A program made the position numbers and the translations under genes. From Dactylonectria macrodidyma (lineage: Eukaryota; Ascomycota; Sordariomycetes; Hypocreales; Nectriaceae), in assembly GCA_020744425.1 (NCBI GenBank), contig JAGMUV010000010.1, positions 744,001 to 808,000 of the forward strand: a DNA stretch of 64,000 nucleotides. Direction: 5' to 3'. The notes beneath the pieces were generated by a model that saw only the letters and a list, made by a program, of their open reading frames with translations, had not been told where the DNA came from and searched no databases. Shown here in pieces: positions 32,719 through 44,000 of this stretch (position 1 is its first letter; every line of letters begins with the position of its first letter).

Positions 32719-33600
32719 CTACCAATACTCCAAAGACCGCCGGTATAGGCCCCCATGTAGTGCTTGAAGTGGTACGACCCTGTAACCTTGGATCGCTGCG
32801 GTCACCATGCATGTACCTTGGAGAATAGCGAGAAGCCCGGCGTCTGTTTCTATAGAGGACCAATGCTGCCTCACCTCTTTGAGAACTTGGAAAGTGGAGT
32901 CGAGGCCGTCCTTTGCAATGGCAGCCTCATTCTCACCATCTCGAAGACCTGTGTGCAACAAGACCGACGATGAAACGACAACGGCATGGCCCACCCCTGG
33001 GAGCAAGACCCCACACTTACCGAGAGCACTAACTCTCCTCAAGAGTTTGCTCTGTGACAGGGCCAATATCTTGCACTAGTCTACAAAGTCCTGCATCATA
33101 ACGGTGGTAACTCACCGTCCGTCTAGGTATAGGTCGTCGGCGAGGGTCGAATAGTGGAAGAAACCCATGTGGAAGGATGTGAAGGCACCACCGACACCGC
33201 TTTCGCGATAAAACAATAGGTTTGTTTCATTACACTGAATGTCCATTGGAAGGTCTTCTACCCAGTCATTCAATCTGACTGCCAGGCTAATGATAGTCTT
33301 GTCGATAATTATCTTCCTAGTCCACTTTGTCATTTTGCGCCAGTCTCTTATTAAAACCTTGAACGGGAGCGGATATCCGAGCCAACGTGACCATTTGTGC
33401 CCACAGGCCGGGGTTAAGACGATTAGACCAGCTGGTTTGACAAAACCGTGCATAGAGACTGTGGGAGACAGTTTCATCCATAGGTAGGTCAATGCTTCGA
33501 CAGAAGCCAGAAACGTTGCGAGCGACATCGTTCCTGGTAGAGCACAAGCGATCAAAGGCGAAGAGAGCCCACCAGATTTGTCGCTTGGGTTCTGTAAGTG
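32719..33600 (-). pseudogene. Fungal-specific transcription factor relic (3' half only)
   Basis: Read on the minus strand, one frame (33547-33317) has SLPMDE-like and GLWAQMVTLARISAPVQGFNKRL, then a frameshift moves to LAVRLNDWVEDLPMDIQ and TSFHMGFFHYSTL (about 33270-33115), then after an intron-like gap HAVVVSSSVLLHTGL and FQVLKEVRQHWSSI (33066-32719). These are consecutive blocks of the C-terminal half of a Zn2Cys6 regulator's middle homology region. No zinc cluster is present: the 5' half is missing and the ABC transporter relic begins instead. The phase at the gap near 33070-33110 does not close, so the gene is broken there as well. Confidence 0.8.
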
Positions 33601-33604
33601 TGGG

Positions 33605-34180
33605 TTTTCTTCATCTTTAGTAGCATTTTTGCACATCTGATGATTTCTGGCTTCAGTACCGCAGACGTCGCGGGCAGCATTGGCAATCTGTTTATGATTC
33701 TAATGTTTGCTTTTTGCGGGTATGTTCACCTTGTCTTGCTTAGAGTACTAACTGACTTTGAATAGAATTCTCGCTGGACCAGATGCTCTGCCTGGATTCT
33801 GGATCTTCATGTACCGTGTTAGCCCCTTTACCTATGTGGTGGAGGCGTTTCTCGGCACGTCGCTCGCCAACGCGCTAATGCATTGCGAGAAGAATGAACT
33901 CATCACTTTCGAGTCGCCGGAGAACCTCACATGTGGCGAGTACCTGGCAGACTACATTTCTGAAGCTGGCGGCTATCTTACCGACCCAGGCAGCTCGAAA
34001 TGCAGCTACTGCGCAAGAGCTAACACACACGACTTTTTGTCTGGAATCAACGTCTCCTTCTCAAACATATGGCGAGACTTTGGAATCATGTGAGCTTACT
34101 GCATTTTTAATATTTTTATTGCATTGTTCCTGTACTGGCTGGTACGAGTCCATAAGGGGAAGAAGGTGAAGCACGGCTGA
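33605..34180 (+). pseudogene. PDR-type ABC transporter relic (3' end only)
   Basis: The fragment reads FAHLMISGFSTADVAGSIGN, an intron (33720-33765), then ILAGPDALPGFWIFMYRVSPFTYVVEAFLGT, and further on CEKNELITFESPENLTCGEYLADYI, which is the last exo-loop and TM region of a pleiotropic drug resistance ABC exporter. After WRDFGIM an in-frame TGA at 34090-34092 replaces the expected Trp, and the frame then continues as AYCIFNIFIALFLYWLVRV to a TGA at 34178. Both nucleotide-binding domains and the first TM domain are missing. Its broken 5' end abuts the broken 5' end of the regulator relic on the opposite strand. Confidence 0.85.
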
Positions 34181-34789
34181 GGGTCAGGGGCTACAGGCTA
34201 GGACACGGGATGATTATATAATTTTAACTTTTCTCAAAGGGTTGGTTGGGACAGCATAGCTTGCACCCTGATGCAGTAGAAACTCTAGTCATTCTGAGTT
34301 GCTATTGCCTTGGGCTTGGGTTTTGGGCCCTCATACTGTTATTCACTATTAGTTTTTTTTTTTTTTTACTGTTTAACCTCTGGCCCCTCTCTGAATGTGC
34401 GCTGCCAAGGATCATAACCTTAGTAGCTAATGTAATATAAATAATTATCTATATTAAATAAAGATATGATAAATAACTATCACAGAATCTAGTCTTTAAT
34501 TATAAGCCGGCTTAGGATATATTCTAATCTTATCTTTCTATGTGCCAGCATTTTGGTTATATCTTTGCTTTAGGCCCGTAGTTATTTAGCAATTAGATAG
34601 AATGCCTTAAGATTTCTATAGAAGCGGTAGCCTCTAGATCTATCTCGCGTGGTATTGCTAAGTTACTCATAAGTCATGCATATTGAAAACATGTCTGCTT
34701 TTGGATCTGCGTCAACCTGGCGTGCTTTGTGGGCGTCACCAATCTGTTCCAGAGTATCATATCAAGATAGAAATGTATTCAAAATTTGC
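34181..34789. other. AT-rich intergenic region
   Basis: About 600 bases, strongly AT-rich from 34430 to 34640, with a poly-T run at 34352-34367. No coding signal. The base composition differs from the flanking genes. Confidence 0.4.
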
Positions 34790-36601
34790 TCAGGCCTTTG
34801 ATGCTATGTGGTTAATTGCAATGTAAGCAAAGGTCAATGCTGGACCCAATGTTGAACCGGCTCCTAGATAAGTCCTTCCCATAACGCTGGCAGTTGTGTT
34901 TCCGGCACCGTACAGCCCTTCAAAGATAGTCCCGTCCTTTTTGAGAACTCGTGAGAATTCGTCTGTGAGCAGCCCCCCTTTCGTACCTAGATCTCCAGGA
35001 TAGATCTTGATGGCATAATAAGGAGCCTTCCTGATTGGTCCCATGTTCGGATTCGGCTTGATGTTATGGTCTCCAAAGAACCGATTGTAGACGTTACCGC
35101 CTTTCTGAAAATCCTCGTCTATACCGTTGACACACATCTCATTCCATCTTCGAACAGTACCAGTCAATCCTGCAGCATCTATATCGATTTTCTTGGCGAG
35201 ACCGACTAGTGTCTCTGAGCGGAATAAACCTCCGACTTCCTCCGCTCGCTTCTCCTTCGTTCGATTCCGGGGAGTTAGGGAGCCTAACATATACAAGTCA
35301 AGGTACTTCCGATCCATAATCAGCCACGAAGGCACTGCTGGAACTTCCTGGTGTCGTTCGTACATTATGCGGCCGGTGTCCGTGTAACTCGCCGCTTCGT
35401 TCATATACCGCCTCCCTGTCGAATCGACAATGATACAAAACGGTCGAGTACGCTCAGAAAGGGCGAAAACAGGCTTGCCTGTCAATGGGTCCATGATCGT
35501 TGGACCCCACCACGCTTCCTCCAGCAACGCCGTTTCTGCGCCGGCCTCAATGCCTGCTGTGATAGCGTCGCCGTTATCACCAGGAGGCACACTCGTCCAT
35601 TCCACGCTGGCGGGTTGGCGTCCATGCTTTTCCCGCAACGCTCTATTCCTCGCAAAGCCTCCTGCGCAAAGGAGAACACCATGGCGAGCTTTGATTGCGC
35701 GTACTGTACCATTGTGCGTTACAGTAGCCCCAATGATTGCCCCCTTAGGTTCGGAAATGAGAGAAACCAGTGGCGAATTCCGCCAGATCTCTCTCTGTTT
35801 CTTCTTGTTCAAGTATAGAAGCTGTGCAATCAGTGCGTGGCCCAGGCCAACCTGCTTTTGACCTAATGCGCGCTTAACTAGCACCGGTGTCATCAGGCGC
35901 GCTGCATATAAGAAGTCGCTCACAGATGACATTGCCCTCGACAAGCGCGCTGCTTGATAGATATGGATCGGCGGCACGAACCCATCTCTCGCTAGCACCC
36001 AATCTTCCCAATCATCCAGCTTTTTTGTGTCAAAAAACTCAGGCTCGAGGGTGCGCCCGCCGTTCTCGCTGGCTCCAGGCAGCTCGGGGTAGTAATCCGG
36101 ATAGCCCTGCGTGAAATGCCACTGGAATCCCAGATCTTGCAAGAAATCGACCATTTGCGGTGCGTTGCTGAGGAAGGCCATGCGGCGAGCAGCGGATGAA
36201 GCTGGACCAGGGTCGCCGTACTGCATGATTCCATGTTCCATGTATTTCAAGAGGTTTGCGCGGTCTTCGATGACTCCATGGGCGCGAGCGATTGAGTTTC
36301 CAGGCACCCAGCATCCTCCTCCGGAGTAGGCAGTTGAGCCACCTACTTTCGATCCTTTCTCGATAACGATGGATCGGAACCCTAGGGAACCGGCACGGAG
36401 GGATGCTGTTAAACCGGCTCCACCACTGCCTACGATTAGGATATCTGTCTCCGTGTCAAATTTTGTCTCTTGTAGGGTTCGTGCAGAAGCGAAGAATTGA
36501 AGCGTAGTTGACGTAGACTTAGGCCAGAGCCGAGTTCTGTTGAAAAAGGACTGGAAGCTGAAAACCCTGGGACGGGATCTGCAAGCCCTGGGTAGAATCA
36601 T
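34790..36601 (-). CDS. 3-ketosteroid-delta1-dehydrogenase-like flavoprotein, copy 2
   Basis: Single exon, 603 residues. FAD motif DILIVGSGGAGLTASLRAG, then VGGSTAYSGGGCWVPGN, and the C-terminal YYAIKIYPGDLGTKGGLL with GLYGAGNTTASVMGRTY and GAGSTLGPALTFAYIA. These blocks align over the full length with the copy at 30535-32322; an identical stretch is IKI-x-PGDLGTKGGLLTDEF. The N-terminus (ILPRACRSRPRVFSFQSFFNRTRLWPKS) is Arg-rich with no acids, a good candidate mitochondrial targeting peptide. Known family role: A-ring desaturation of 3-oxosteroids. The two copies bracket the regulator and ABC relics, suggesting that duplication preceded the decay. Confidence 0.87.
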   Translation of the reverse strand: MILPRACRSRPRVFSFQSFFNRTRLWPKSTSTTLQFFASARTLQETKFDTETDILIVGSGGAGLTASLRAGSLGFRSIVIEKGSKVGGSTAYSGGGCWVPGNSIARAHGVIEDRANLLKYMEHGIMQYGDPGPASSAARRMAFLSNAPQMVDFLQDLGFQWHFTQGYPDYYPELPGASENGGRTLEPEFFDTKKLDDWEDWVLARDGFVPPIHIYQAARLSRAMSSVSDFLYAARLMTPVLVKRALGQKQVGLGHALIAQLLYLNKKKQREIWRNSPLVSLISEPKGAIIGATVTHNGTVRAIKARHGVLLCAGGFARNRALREKHGRQPASVEWTSVPPGDNGDAITAGIEAGAETALLEEAWWGPTIMDPLTGKPVFALSERTRPFCIIVDSTGRRYMNEAASYTDTGRIMYERHQEVPAVPSWLIMDRKYLDLYMLGSLTPRNRTKEKRAEEVGGLFRSETLVGLAKKIDIDAAGLTGTVRRWNEMCVNGIDEDFQKGGNVYNRFFGDHNIKPNPNMGPIRKAPYYAIKIYPGDLGTKGGLLTDEFSRVLKKDGTIFEGLYGAGNTTASVMGRTYLGAGSTLGPALTFAYIAINHIASKA

Positions 36602-37498
36602 TGCAAGATAATGTCAGCGCGGCAATCTATTCGAGTGTGTACTTGCACACCATTCTCAAAGAATGAGTTTTACAGACTTGATACATGCATTTCCCATGGT
36701 GAGGGAGCACCTATGTATCCTCAACAACCTGTTCGGCAGTATGGGTGGTACCCCGCAAATAACGGCATTTCCTAGAATGCTTGCCCGAAAGCGAAACCGA
36801 GCATCACACCATCTTTCTCCCATTGCGCCGAGAATGATCCCGCCAATAATACTCAAGTAACTTGATTATGATCGTCAGAGTGTCGCTATTAATAAACGCT
36901 ATATGTAATGTCAGATTAGTCAGATATTGACAGTCGATAGGCTAATCTTTTAGCAAGTGGTCTGAGGATACCACTTTATCAGTATAGTTCGCGGGTATTG
37001 AAGCGGCAGGGGCAGAGGAGGAAGAAAAATACTATCTTAAATAAGTCACCTGCTTAATAGCTAGGTAGCTACAAAAGTATTTAATAAGATATTACCACAG
37101 CCCGAATAATTGAATTAGTTGTATAATAAATATATAAAGATAATTCAAATAGCATCTGATAAAGTCTTATTTAAAAGTTAGTTTAAATAGTATGTCAGAA
37201 AGAAAAGAAGAAAATATTCAATTATTTATTAAAAAGATAGTTAATTTTTTACATTTTAATTCAATAACCAAAGAAAGGATTAAATTAAGTGAAGAATTAA
37301 TAAGATTATCACTACCTAACGTAATAGTAACTCTCGTTAGAAATAGAGGTAGGAAGGAAAGTAAGACAAAGCGTAAGAAATATAAGTATTTCGTATATAA
37401 CAATATCTAACTCCTAAGTATAAGAAACAAGGATTATAAAACACCCGCATCCATAATAACATTTAAAGACATAATAGCCTAGATTCTGTACCTCGCTA
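36602..37498. other. AT-rich intergenic region
   Basis: About 900 bases. From 37020 to 37460 the sequence is very AT-rich, with a 72-codon Lys/Ile-rich frame that is probably chance. It may be an old repeat altered by mutation; no ends were found. Confidence 0.4.
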
Positions 37499-37918
37499 CT
37501 AGAGTTCATTCCGCTTCGCTAAGACCATCATCAATATGACAGCTTGCGCACCGGTCAACCAAGCTCCGATCTCAAAGCCACCCTGCACATCATTCCACAC
37601 TATTGTCCACGTAACTGATGCAATGCCACCCACTAATAACATCACTAGTGTAACTATCGGCGCCGTAAACTTATCTCGCCCTTCGATAATATGAACTCCC
37701 CTACTACTACTACTACTAATATGAACTCCCCAACCAACAACAAGCTCATCGGCACTCTGCATTTGTAGTATGCTCTTGTGCAGCTTTTGAGGGATGCGCT
37801 TCCCCCATATAAGTCTATTGTGCGGGCGCCGGTGTGATACGTGGTGAAGGATGATGTTGGCGGGCATGGGCGGTGGCTTCACCGGGCAAGGATGGTAGCC
37901 GTACCCCTCCGAAACCAT
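37499..37918 (-). CDS. Hypothetical small membrane protein with two TM segments
   Basis: 139 residues in one exon. The N-terminal 60 residues are basic and Pro-rich. The C-terminal half has two hydrophobic segments, about residues 86-105 (APIVTLVMLLVGGIASVTWT) and 115-133 (EIGAWLTGAQAVILMMVLA), separated by VWNDVQGGF. This tail (a short 'NDVQ.GF.IG' loop between two helices) occurs at the end of many uncharacterised fungal proteins, so the gene may be only the 3' part of a longer one. A TAG/TAC trinucleotide run encodes five Ser in a row near residue 70. No function can be given. Confidence 0.45.
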   Translation of the reverse strand: MVSEGYGYHPCPVKPPPMPANIILHHVSHRRPHNRLIWGKRIPQKLHKSILQMQSADELVVGWGVHISSSSSRGVHIIEGRDKFTAPIVTLVMLLVGGIASVTWTIVWNDVQGGFEIGAWLTGAQAVILMMVLAKRNEL

Positions 37919-38829
37919 TTCCTCTTAGCTAGGTATTGCCATTGGTTTGTCGAGAATCCCGACTCGGTATCTATCTTCTAGGGAGAACTATGGCTGCAAT
38001 TAGTACAGGTCTGTCTTAGTCGGGTCTTCTCAGGCTCGGGCATTGCTATCAAAGGAGAAGCAGCGATGAGCTGGAATGGCGGAGGTGAGCCGATGGGTTA
38101 TCGAACCTGGACAAAATGAACATCGACTGGTTTTAGAAGAAAACAGTTAACCTGAAACCCCCTCAATTCAAGGTACCTCTTCTTGATACGGTCAAAGAGC
38201 TGTGAGTCCCGACGTTGCCATCCTGGCAGTTCGGGGTTGCTAGTAGCTGGTGAAGTGACTCAAGGTCGGACTCGGCAAGGTCTGCATATAGATCGTCTCC
38301 ATAACACTATTAGGTGAGTTAGCGGACGCTAATTTATCAAAGAACGTGGAATCTGACGCACTCAAGTGAATTCAAGCCTTTGATGGCCTGATTTCACTCC
38401 TGACCGTGAGATGTAGCGAAAAGATCGTACTAGATCCATGTATGCGGCCCTCATGCGGCGAGACACGCTAAGCTGGGTATTTGACATTGGGGATGCGACA
38501 AACTTGCATCCTGTCCCAAAGGGTTCTTCTTCCATCGCCACCTGCATTCTCCCGATTTTCACCCAGTTGCAGGACTATTTGAGGAGCCTCGACTTTTGTA
38601 GGTAGTGTAATAGGGTTATGAATTTGGCCATCCTGGACCCGGGTAGAGGATAGTGTGTCAATAACACTGTTCGCTCTGTCAGAGTCCATTTCAGCTTTAG
38701 ACTTTGAGTCTTCTTGGTTATAATTAGGGAAGAGGAATGCTCGGTACTTCTCACAGAATATCAAAGATTGGGACTGGAGGATCAGAGCTTCAAGTTGGTC
38801 CACCCATGACCTCGTTGCCACGAGATGGG
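37919..38829. other. Intergenic region
   Basis: About 900 bases. An open minus frame at 38468-38944 overlaps the TPR relic in another frame and has no domain. Nothing else seen. Confidence 0.35.
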
Positions 38830-39035
38830 CCTTGCGTATCTTCGTCCGTGATTCCTGCAACTGAGGCGTGCGCAACCTCGACGGCATGGTTGAGATCGTC
38901 CATCGAGCCGGTCCACTCGAATTATCGGCCGAGCCTGTTTCCAAGGTTGTTCAATATAGCAGCTCGATTAGGGTGGTCTTGAGGCGTGGCCTTCACTGCC
39001 ATGTCCGTAACCTCGACGGCACGGTTGAGTGTATG
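38830..39035 (-). pseudogene. TPR-repeat relic (NLR/CHAT-associated type)
   Basis: The minus frame reads LNRAVEVTDMAVKATPQDHP, then NRAAILNNLGNRLGR, an in-frame TAA, then FEWTGSMDDLNHAVEVA. This is the 42-residue tetratricopeptide unit (DLN.AVE.A..A...TP..HP.RA..LNNLGN.L..R...TG..DDL) of fungal NB-ARC or CHAT proteins. Barely one and a half units remain and no domain flanks them. The TAA could derive from CAA by a C to T change. Confidence 0.75.
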
Positions 39036-39434
39036 TCTCCAATGGCGGGTTTCAGTAAAATTTCAGGGTCCGGGGCAAGGTTCAAGAGTGGAGAGTAAAC
39101 TCCGAGAGGTACAAAGATTTGAAAAGAAGACGAGAATATGGCCATTGCTCATACGACAAAGCTATTGGGCAGAGTCAGGCAGCCGGAAAGTCGGGCAGGA
39201 ATGCGTGTGCAGCCGGCAAAGCCACCCGTCCACGACAGTCAGTGTGTACTTGTAGTTAAATGAGCACCTCTCGCCCAATAGTTATCGTCTTGGGCGTCAC
39301 AGCATAGCAGAATCATACACTTTACCAACCATAGTTAACTGCTGGTTCGTAGACAGTGCCTCTGCCACTGCATAATGCGCCGAACTGCATTTATTTCTAC
39401 TATTTAATAATGCCTTGTTATTAGTTTCCTTTAT
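39036..39434. other. Intergenic region
   Basis: 400 bases with no recognisable feature; holds the 3' flank of the exopolygalacturonase. Confidence 0.3.
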
Positions 39435-41023
39435 CTAGGAAATACAGTTGATATCAAGCAAAGAATTATTCATGTTAGTACAGACCCAGGCAGCAGTTTT
39501 TCCACTGGGCGGAGACACGCTGATGTTATGGGCTTGGATGTTGACACATCTCTGAGTACGAAATAAGTCAGTCGTCGTTCGGCGAATATAAAATATGGGA
39601 ACTCACCGAGGCATCACTGCAAACCAGCGTACCGACCTGAGGGTCATACTTCTTGGAGGTTGTCCCCCACATATTCTTGAAAACGATGTCCGAGATGATC
39701 ATGCTAGACTACAAGTGCAATGTTAGCCACCCAAGATTCAAGTCAAAACCTAGTCCAAGATGGCGAAACGCCCACAATAGAATGAAGCTGTTCTTACAGG
39801 ATATTGGTTGCAAAGGGTCAGGTTTTTCTGGCCGTAGCACTGAGTGAGTTCAATGGCCCAGTCATTGTTGGTATTGAACAGCCCATCGTACGTCACATTC
39901 TTGACGTACCCGGAGCCGCCACCGCCATTCAGATTGTCCTGGAAATTTGTGTACACCCCAGGCCAGACCTTAATGCGGGCACCATCTGAGGCGTTGGACA
40001 TGGAGATGTTGTAAACATAGACATTCTCAACAATATCGAACTCCTTAGCATATTGACCGAGTGACCCCACAGAAATCCCGTGTGAGCCATTGCATCGGAG
40101 GCCTTGGACGACTATATTGGTGCTGTTGGGCTTGAAGGAAACACAGTCATCGCCGTTGTTGATGATGGAGTTCTGGATGACGATTGAGTCGGAACGATAT
40201 GTATCCCATCCGTCGGTGTTCTTGGCTGGATTGGAGTTTGTGCTCTACATTGTCGTCCTATTAGCTAATTCCGCTAAGAATTCAATCACTTCTCTGCAGC
40301 CAACTTACCGCCTCCTGCAAGTTCATGTCACTGACAATAATGTCTGTACTGTTGGCGATGAGATTGAACCACTATTTCACGAGTCAGCAGAGACCTTCTC
40401 TCCTTTCTCTTTCAGTCAGGACTTACGCTTGGAGGGTTGATCATGCGCAATCCAGTAACAGAGCCCCCGTGGAGTCCATCCAAAAGGAAGAGAACTGGAC
40501 GCAAGAGGGAAGAGTTCGCAGCAAAGCCATCATACCATGGTTGGCCATTGCCGTTGAGAAGCCCAACTCCATGGCCGAAGATGTTGACATCTTTCCCGCC
40601 AAACCTCCAAAAGGCTGTGGCATCCTGGTAGGCATACTTGAACGAGTGCTCCGTCCAGTACCCGAGGTCTGGCGCAAAGTTGATAGTGCCCGTGATGGCT
40701 ACATCGATATGCTGGAGGAACGTAAGATCCAGAGGTGACGCGATTGTGTAGTTCGCATCCAAGACCACAGTTCCGCCATTGTTGCATTTGTGGAATGCTG
40801 TGAGAATATTTCCGGCGTCATCACCGCTGTTCTTACTTGGCTTGACGAAGCAGTACCGATTATGATGGCGAGGAGCCGAGACGAAATGATGCCTCCCTGG
40901 GCTATGCGGCCTTGCCTCAATCTCAGGACGTGCAAGGAGAGACCGTCTGTGCAATTGGCCAGAGACTGCATCGGCTATGCTAGCCAGGCAGGCAACTGCA
41001 ACAAAGATCGTGGATTGGATCAT
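39435..41023 (-). CDS. Secreted GH28 exopolygalacturonase
   Basis: Five exons (41023-40427, 40371-40309, 40244-39798, 39708-39607, 39551-39435) give 441 residues; all junctions are phase 0. A hydrophobic signal peptide ends near residue 20 ([17 protein letters not shown]). The catalytic blocks are [40 protein letters not shown] and RIKVWPG, with the three Asp and the His expected for GH28. The SVGSLGQY variant and the length point to an exo-acting enzyme that removes galacturonic acid from chain ends. N-glycosylation sites are frequent (NSTD, NVTY). The first member of the pectin cluster; regulation by the Zn2Cys6 gene at 57521 is a guess. Confidence 0.92.
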
Positions 41024-44000
41024 GATAATGAGATTTAGGTCTTGTGGTCGGCGTGCAGACTTCAGATACAGTAAGTATTTCTATATATAAATTTTTATGG
41101 TAATATATAGTCCCCAGTCACTGATCCCCGCGTCAAGTATGCAAATCGGTATTATGCCTTCCAGGTGATGCATCTCCACCACGGCCATTGGTGGAAACTA
41201 TCTCGCGTGCTTGGCCGTCAATGACTTTCGAACTCCAATCCCGATTCCCCGCCCAAGAAATTGCCCCTCCCCTATAAACCCTAATAATTATTTATTAGCC
41301 GGGAGTAGAACCTAAGGGTATTTGGCAGGGAGGGAGCTTTCTATGACGCGGCCTTCAGCCATGCTCGGGAACCGGCTTCTTTCAATAGTGATCATTTACG
41401 CTTGACACAGGCTAGTCGAACGATAACTAGCTCTCAGTGGTGGGATTTTTTAATCTGAGAAAAGGAAGCTTGGCTTTAGTGTGAAGTCATCTGTCTTCTC
41501 GGCACATCATAGCCGTCCTAGATTTGAGTGTAGACTAGTGTGCATTTCTGGGGTGTCATTTGTGGTGGATGTAACCATGTCAGGGGGTGAAGCCGCCTTA
41601 AGTCATCCTAGTTGGAGCTCCGCAATGTGACAAGGAAGTTCAAGCAGCGTAGCAATGCGAAAGAGTAGCCAAAATATTAACGGCTATCCACTCATCAATG
41701 AAATTCCATTTATAATTCCCAAGATTATATACTGTCCTCCTTTTAATTCATTGTAGTAAATAATGGTAACGATCATACTTAAATCTGTGCTTGTTACAGC
41801 GACTCTCCACCAGACCACCACTGTTCCTAGGCATATTCTAATTGCACAGGCAACTACACGAAGCAGCTCAATGCAACCGCCAGGGCCACTTTACTTAATT
41901 GGTATGTCCACCAAGCCCTAGAAGGGTAATTTATACTCAGACATTAATGTTCACACCATTGCCCAAAATGACGTCCAGATCTGGTGGACCTCGGCCAACT
42001 ATAACGGCGTCTTGAGCGATAATGTATATACCGGCGTCTTGACTGTTGGTCCTAACCTCAATGCCACCCTGACCGGCTCTGGACCGAGTGAATAGAGCTC
42101 GCACAAAGAATCTTTCTATTTGCCCGAATAATAATGTGGGAGGGAGTGATTAAGTTCCTCCAAACCATGCCATCTTGTTTAATGTTTCTGTCTATTGATA
42201 GTAGTTATGTTATTTAATTTGAACCTATGCTCATCATGAAGCTTATTGAAAGATTGGAGGGTGATTGGTTAACACATTTGACCACCCATGGCAGGTTATA
42301 CCAAGCTCTCGGTAACTCAAGCACCGGCTCAATGTGCGCTAAGAAAGCCAAGCTTCCCATACCCCCACACATGCGTCTCACTATCCGTTATGAACACCTC
42401 CTAACTGAATTGCTTTTTGTTGTTTTTGGTCTTTTCATGTGGTACGTAGAAACCCAGAGACCAAGTTGTCCATACGTAGGTTAAAATCTAGCAAATCCAT
42501 TCGCCTCTGACTGTGAATATGGATCACTGTACCGGTTGGCTCGGCTACTAGCTTCGTGAGGCTAGCTAGCCCCTAGCTCTTTGTGCGATGTAGGTCCTTC
42601 CCCAGCTTAGGCCCCGGATTAACCGATCTCGTTAACGCCTGAAACAATCCCCCCACCCCCACATGGAGGTGGAACACATATGTGTGGAATGTGCTTGTGG
42701 ACGTCAAGCATCTCCCGTCAAACCAGACCTGACCGGCGGGCTCTAGCCTTAGATGACGATGAGCAATGCCACCTGTGGTCCGGTACAAATGAAATCCACC
42801 AAGACGTATGAAGGGCCGGGCTCTTAGCGCTGTTCCGAATATACCCGATACGAAAGCCGGCCCTCTAGCGCCGATAATTTGGTGCCGAGTTCCGCTGGCA
42901 CCAAAGAAACCCCACCAATATTTTGAATGGACAGTACGGATAGTTCGGCTGGCAATATTCTTAGTACAAGGGTCCACTCTTGTGTAGGCTGCAATGGTGC
43001 CTGTCTCCGCATAGTTCTGGGAAGGATAATTATGAGATGTTGCAAATGACCGATTGTCTTTGGCACCGAGAGGATTGATTGGTCGTCATGTTTGACAGAA
43101 ACATTCCGCTGAGGCGGGGTGGAGGACTTCTTCTCCGTCGTATCAAGCCTCTGAACAATAATCTGGACAAGGCTGGGGGTAATCTCGTTAAGGCGTCCTA
43201 CTGGCTCGAATATAGGCTAAATTATCACATCATTACCTCCATGTCTGACTCCCTCTAGGTTCATGTGACTCTACCTACCGCACTTCATGCTGGACCTGGG
43301 TCTCGTTCCCACGCAAATATGGTGACCTCCATACAGACTGTACATGCCGATGAATAACCGTTTTATCATGGCCCACTCGAAGTTGTATGTACCAGGTGTA
43401 TTAGGAATAGCGACCCCTTGGGGGCTGACAGCGTTGGTACGTCTCTTGCTTTTAGAAGCACCTAATTCGGGCTGCCTTCAACAGGATGAGGAGCTCACTA
43501 ATTCAACACCAACGGCTGTGGCTAGTGCTGGAGGAAGGTATCTAATTTGGGTAGCCGCAGGTATCTACACCAGAAAACTAAGCATCAGACATTATGAAAA
43601 GTTAACCCCATCACTGCCCCATCTTTGCAGTTCCCTATTGAGGATCGTATTAGCGCACGATCACAGAGAATTCAGACGTCTATCGTTACAGTCTCAGATT
43701 TATGTCATCAGGAATCTAGGATCCCCAACCTTTCAAACACGCCCGTCTCACAACATCAGTTCAGCGTAAACCGGGGGGTGTTGGTTGTTAGCTCTCCCTT
43801 GTGCCCTCACCACCGCACTGGTAAGTTATTATAAGAGAGCTTGTAAATGCACCGACACAGCATGGTGGCAATCAAAAATCACAATCGCAGCTGTGAACGT
43901 ACATCACCTGGTTCCTGAGGCGGGGACACACTAATGACTTGATGGACTGTGAAGTCTAGTTTAGTGAGAAGGATGAGTTTTATTTGAGGTATTCGGTTCT

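Noticed and set aside
37192..37410. 72-codon Lys/Ile-rich frame
   Set aside because: It follows from extreme AT content; no motif and no splice or start context.
41840..42095. Two pieces that might join into a secreted protein end (IAQNDVQIWWTSANYNG)
   Set aside because: The donor and acceptor phases do not match and no family was recognised.
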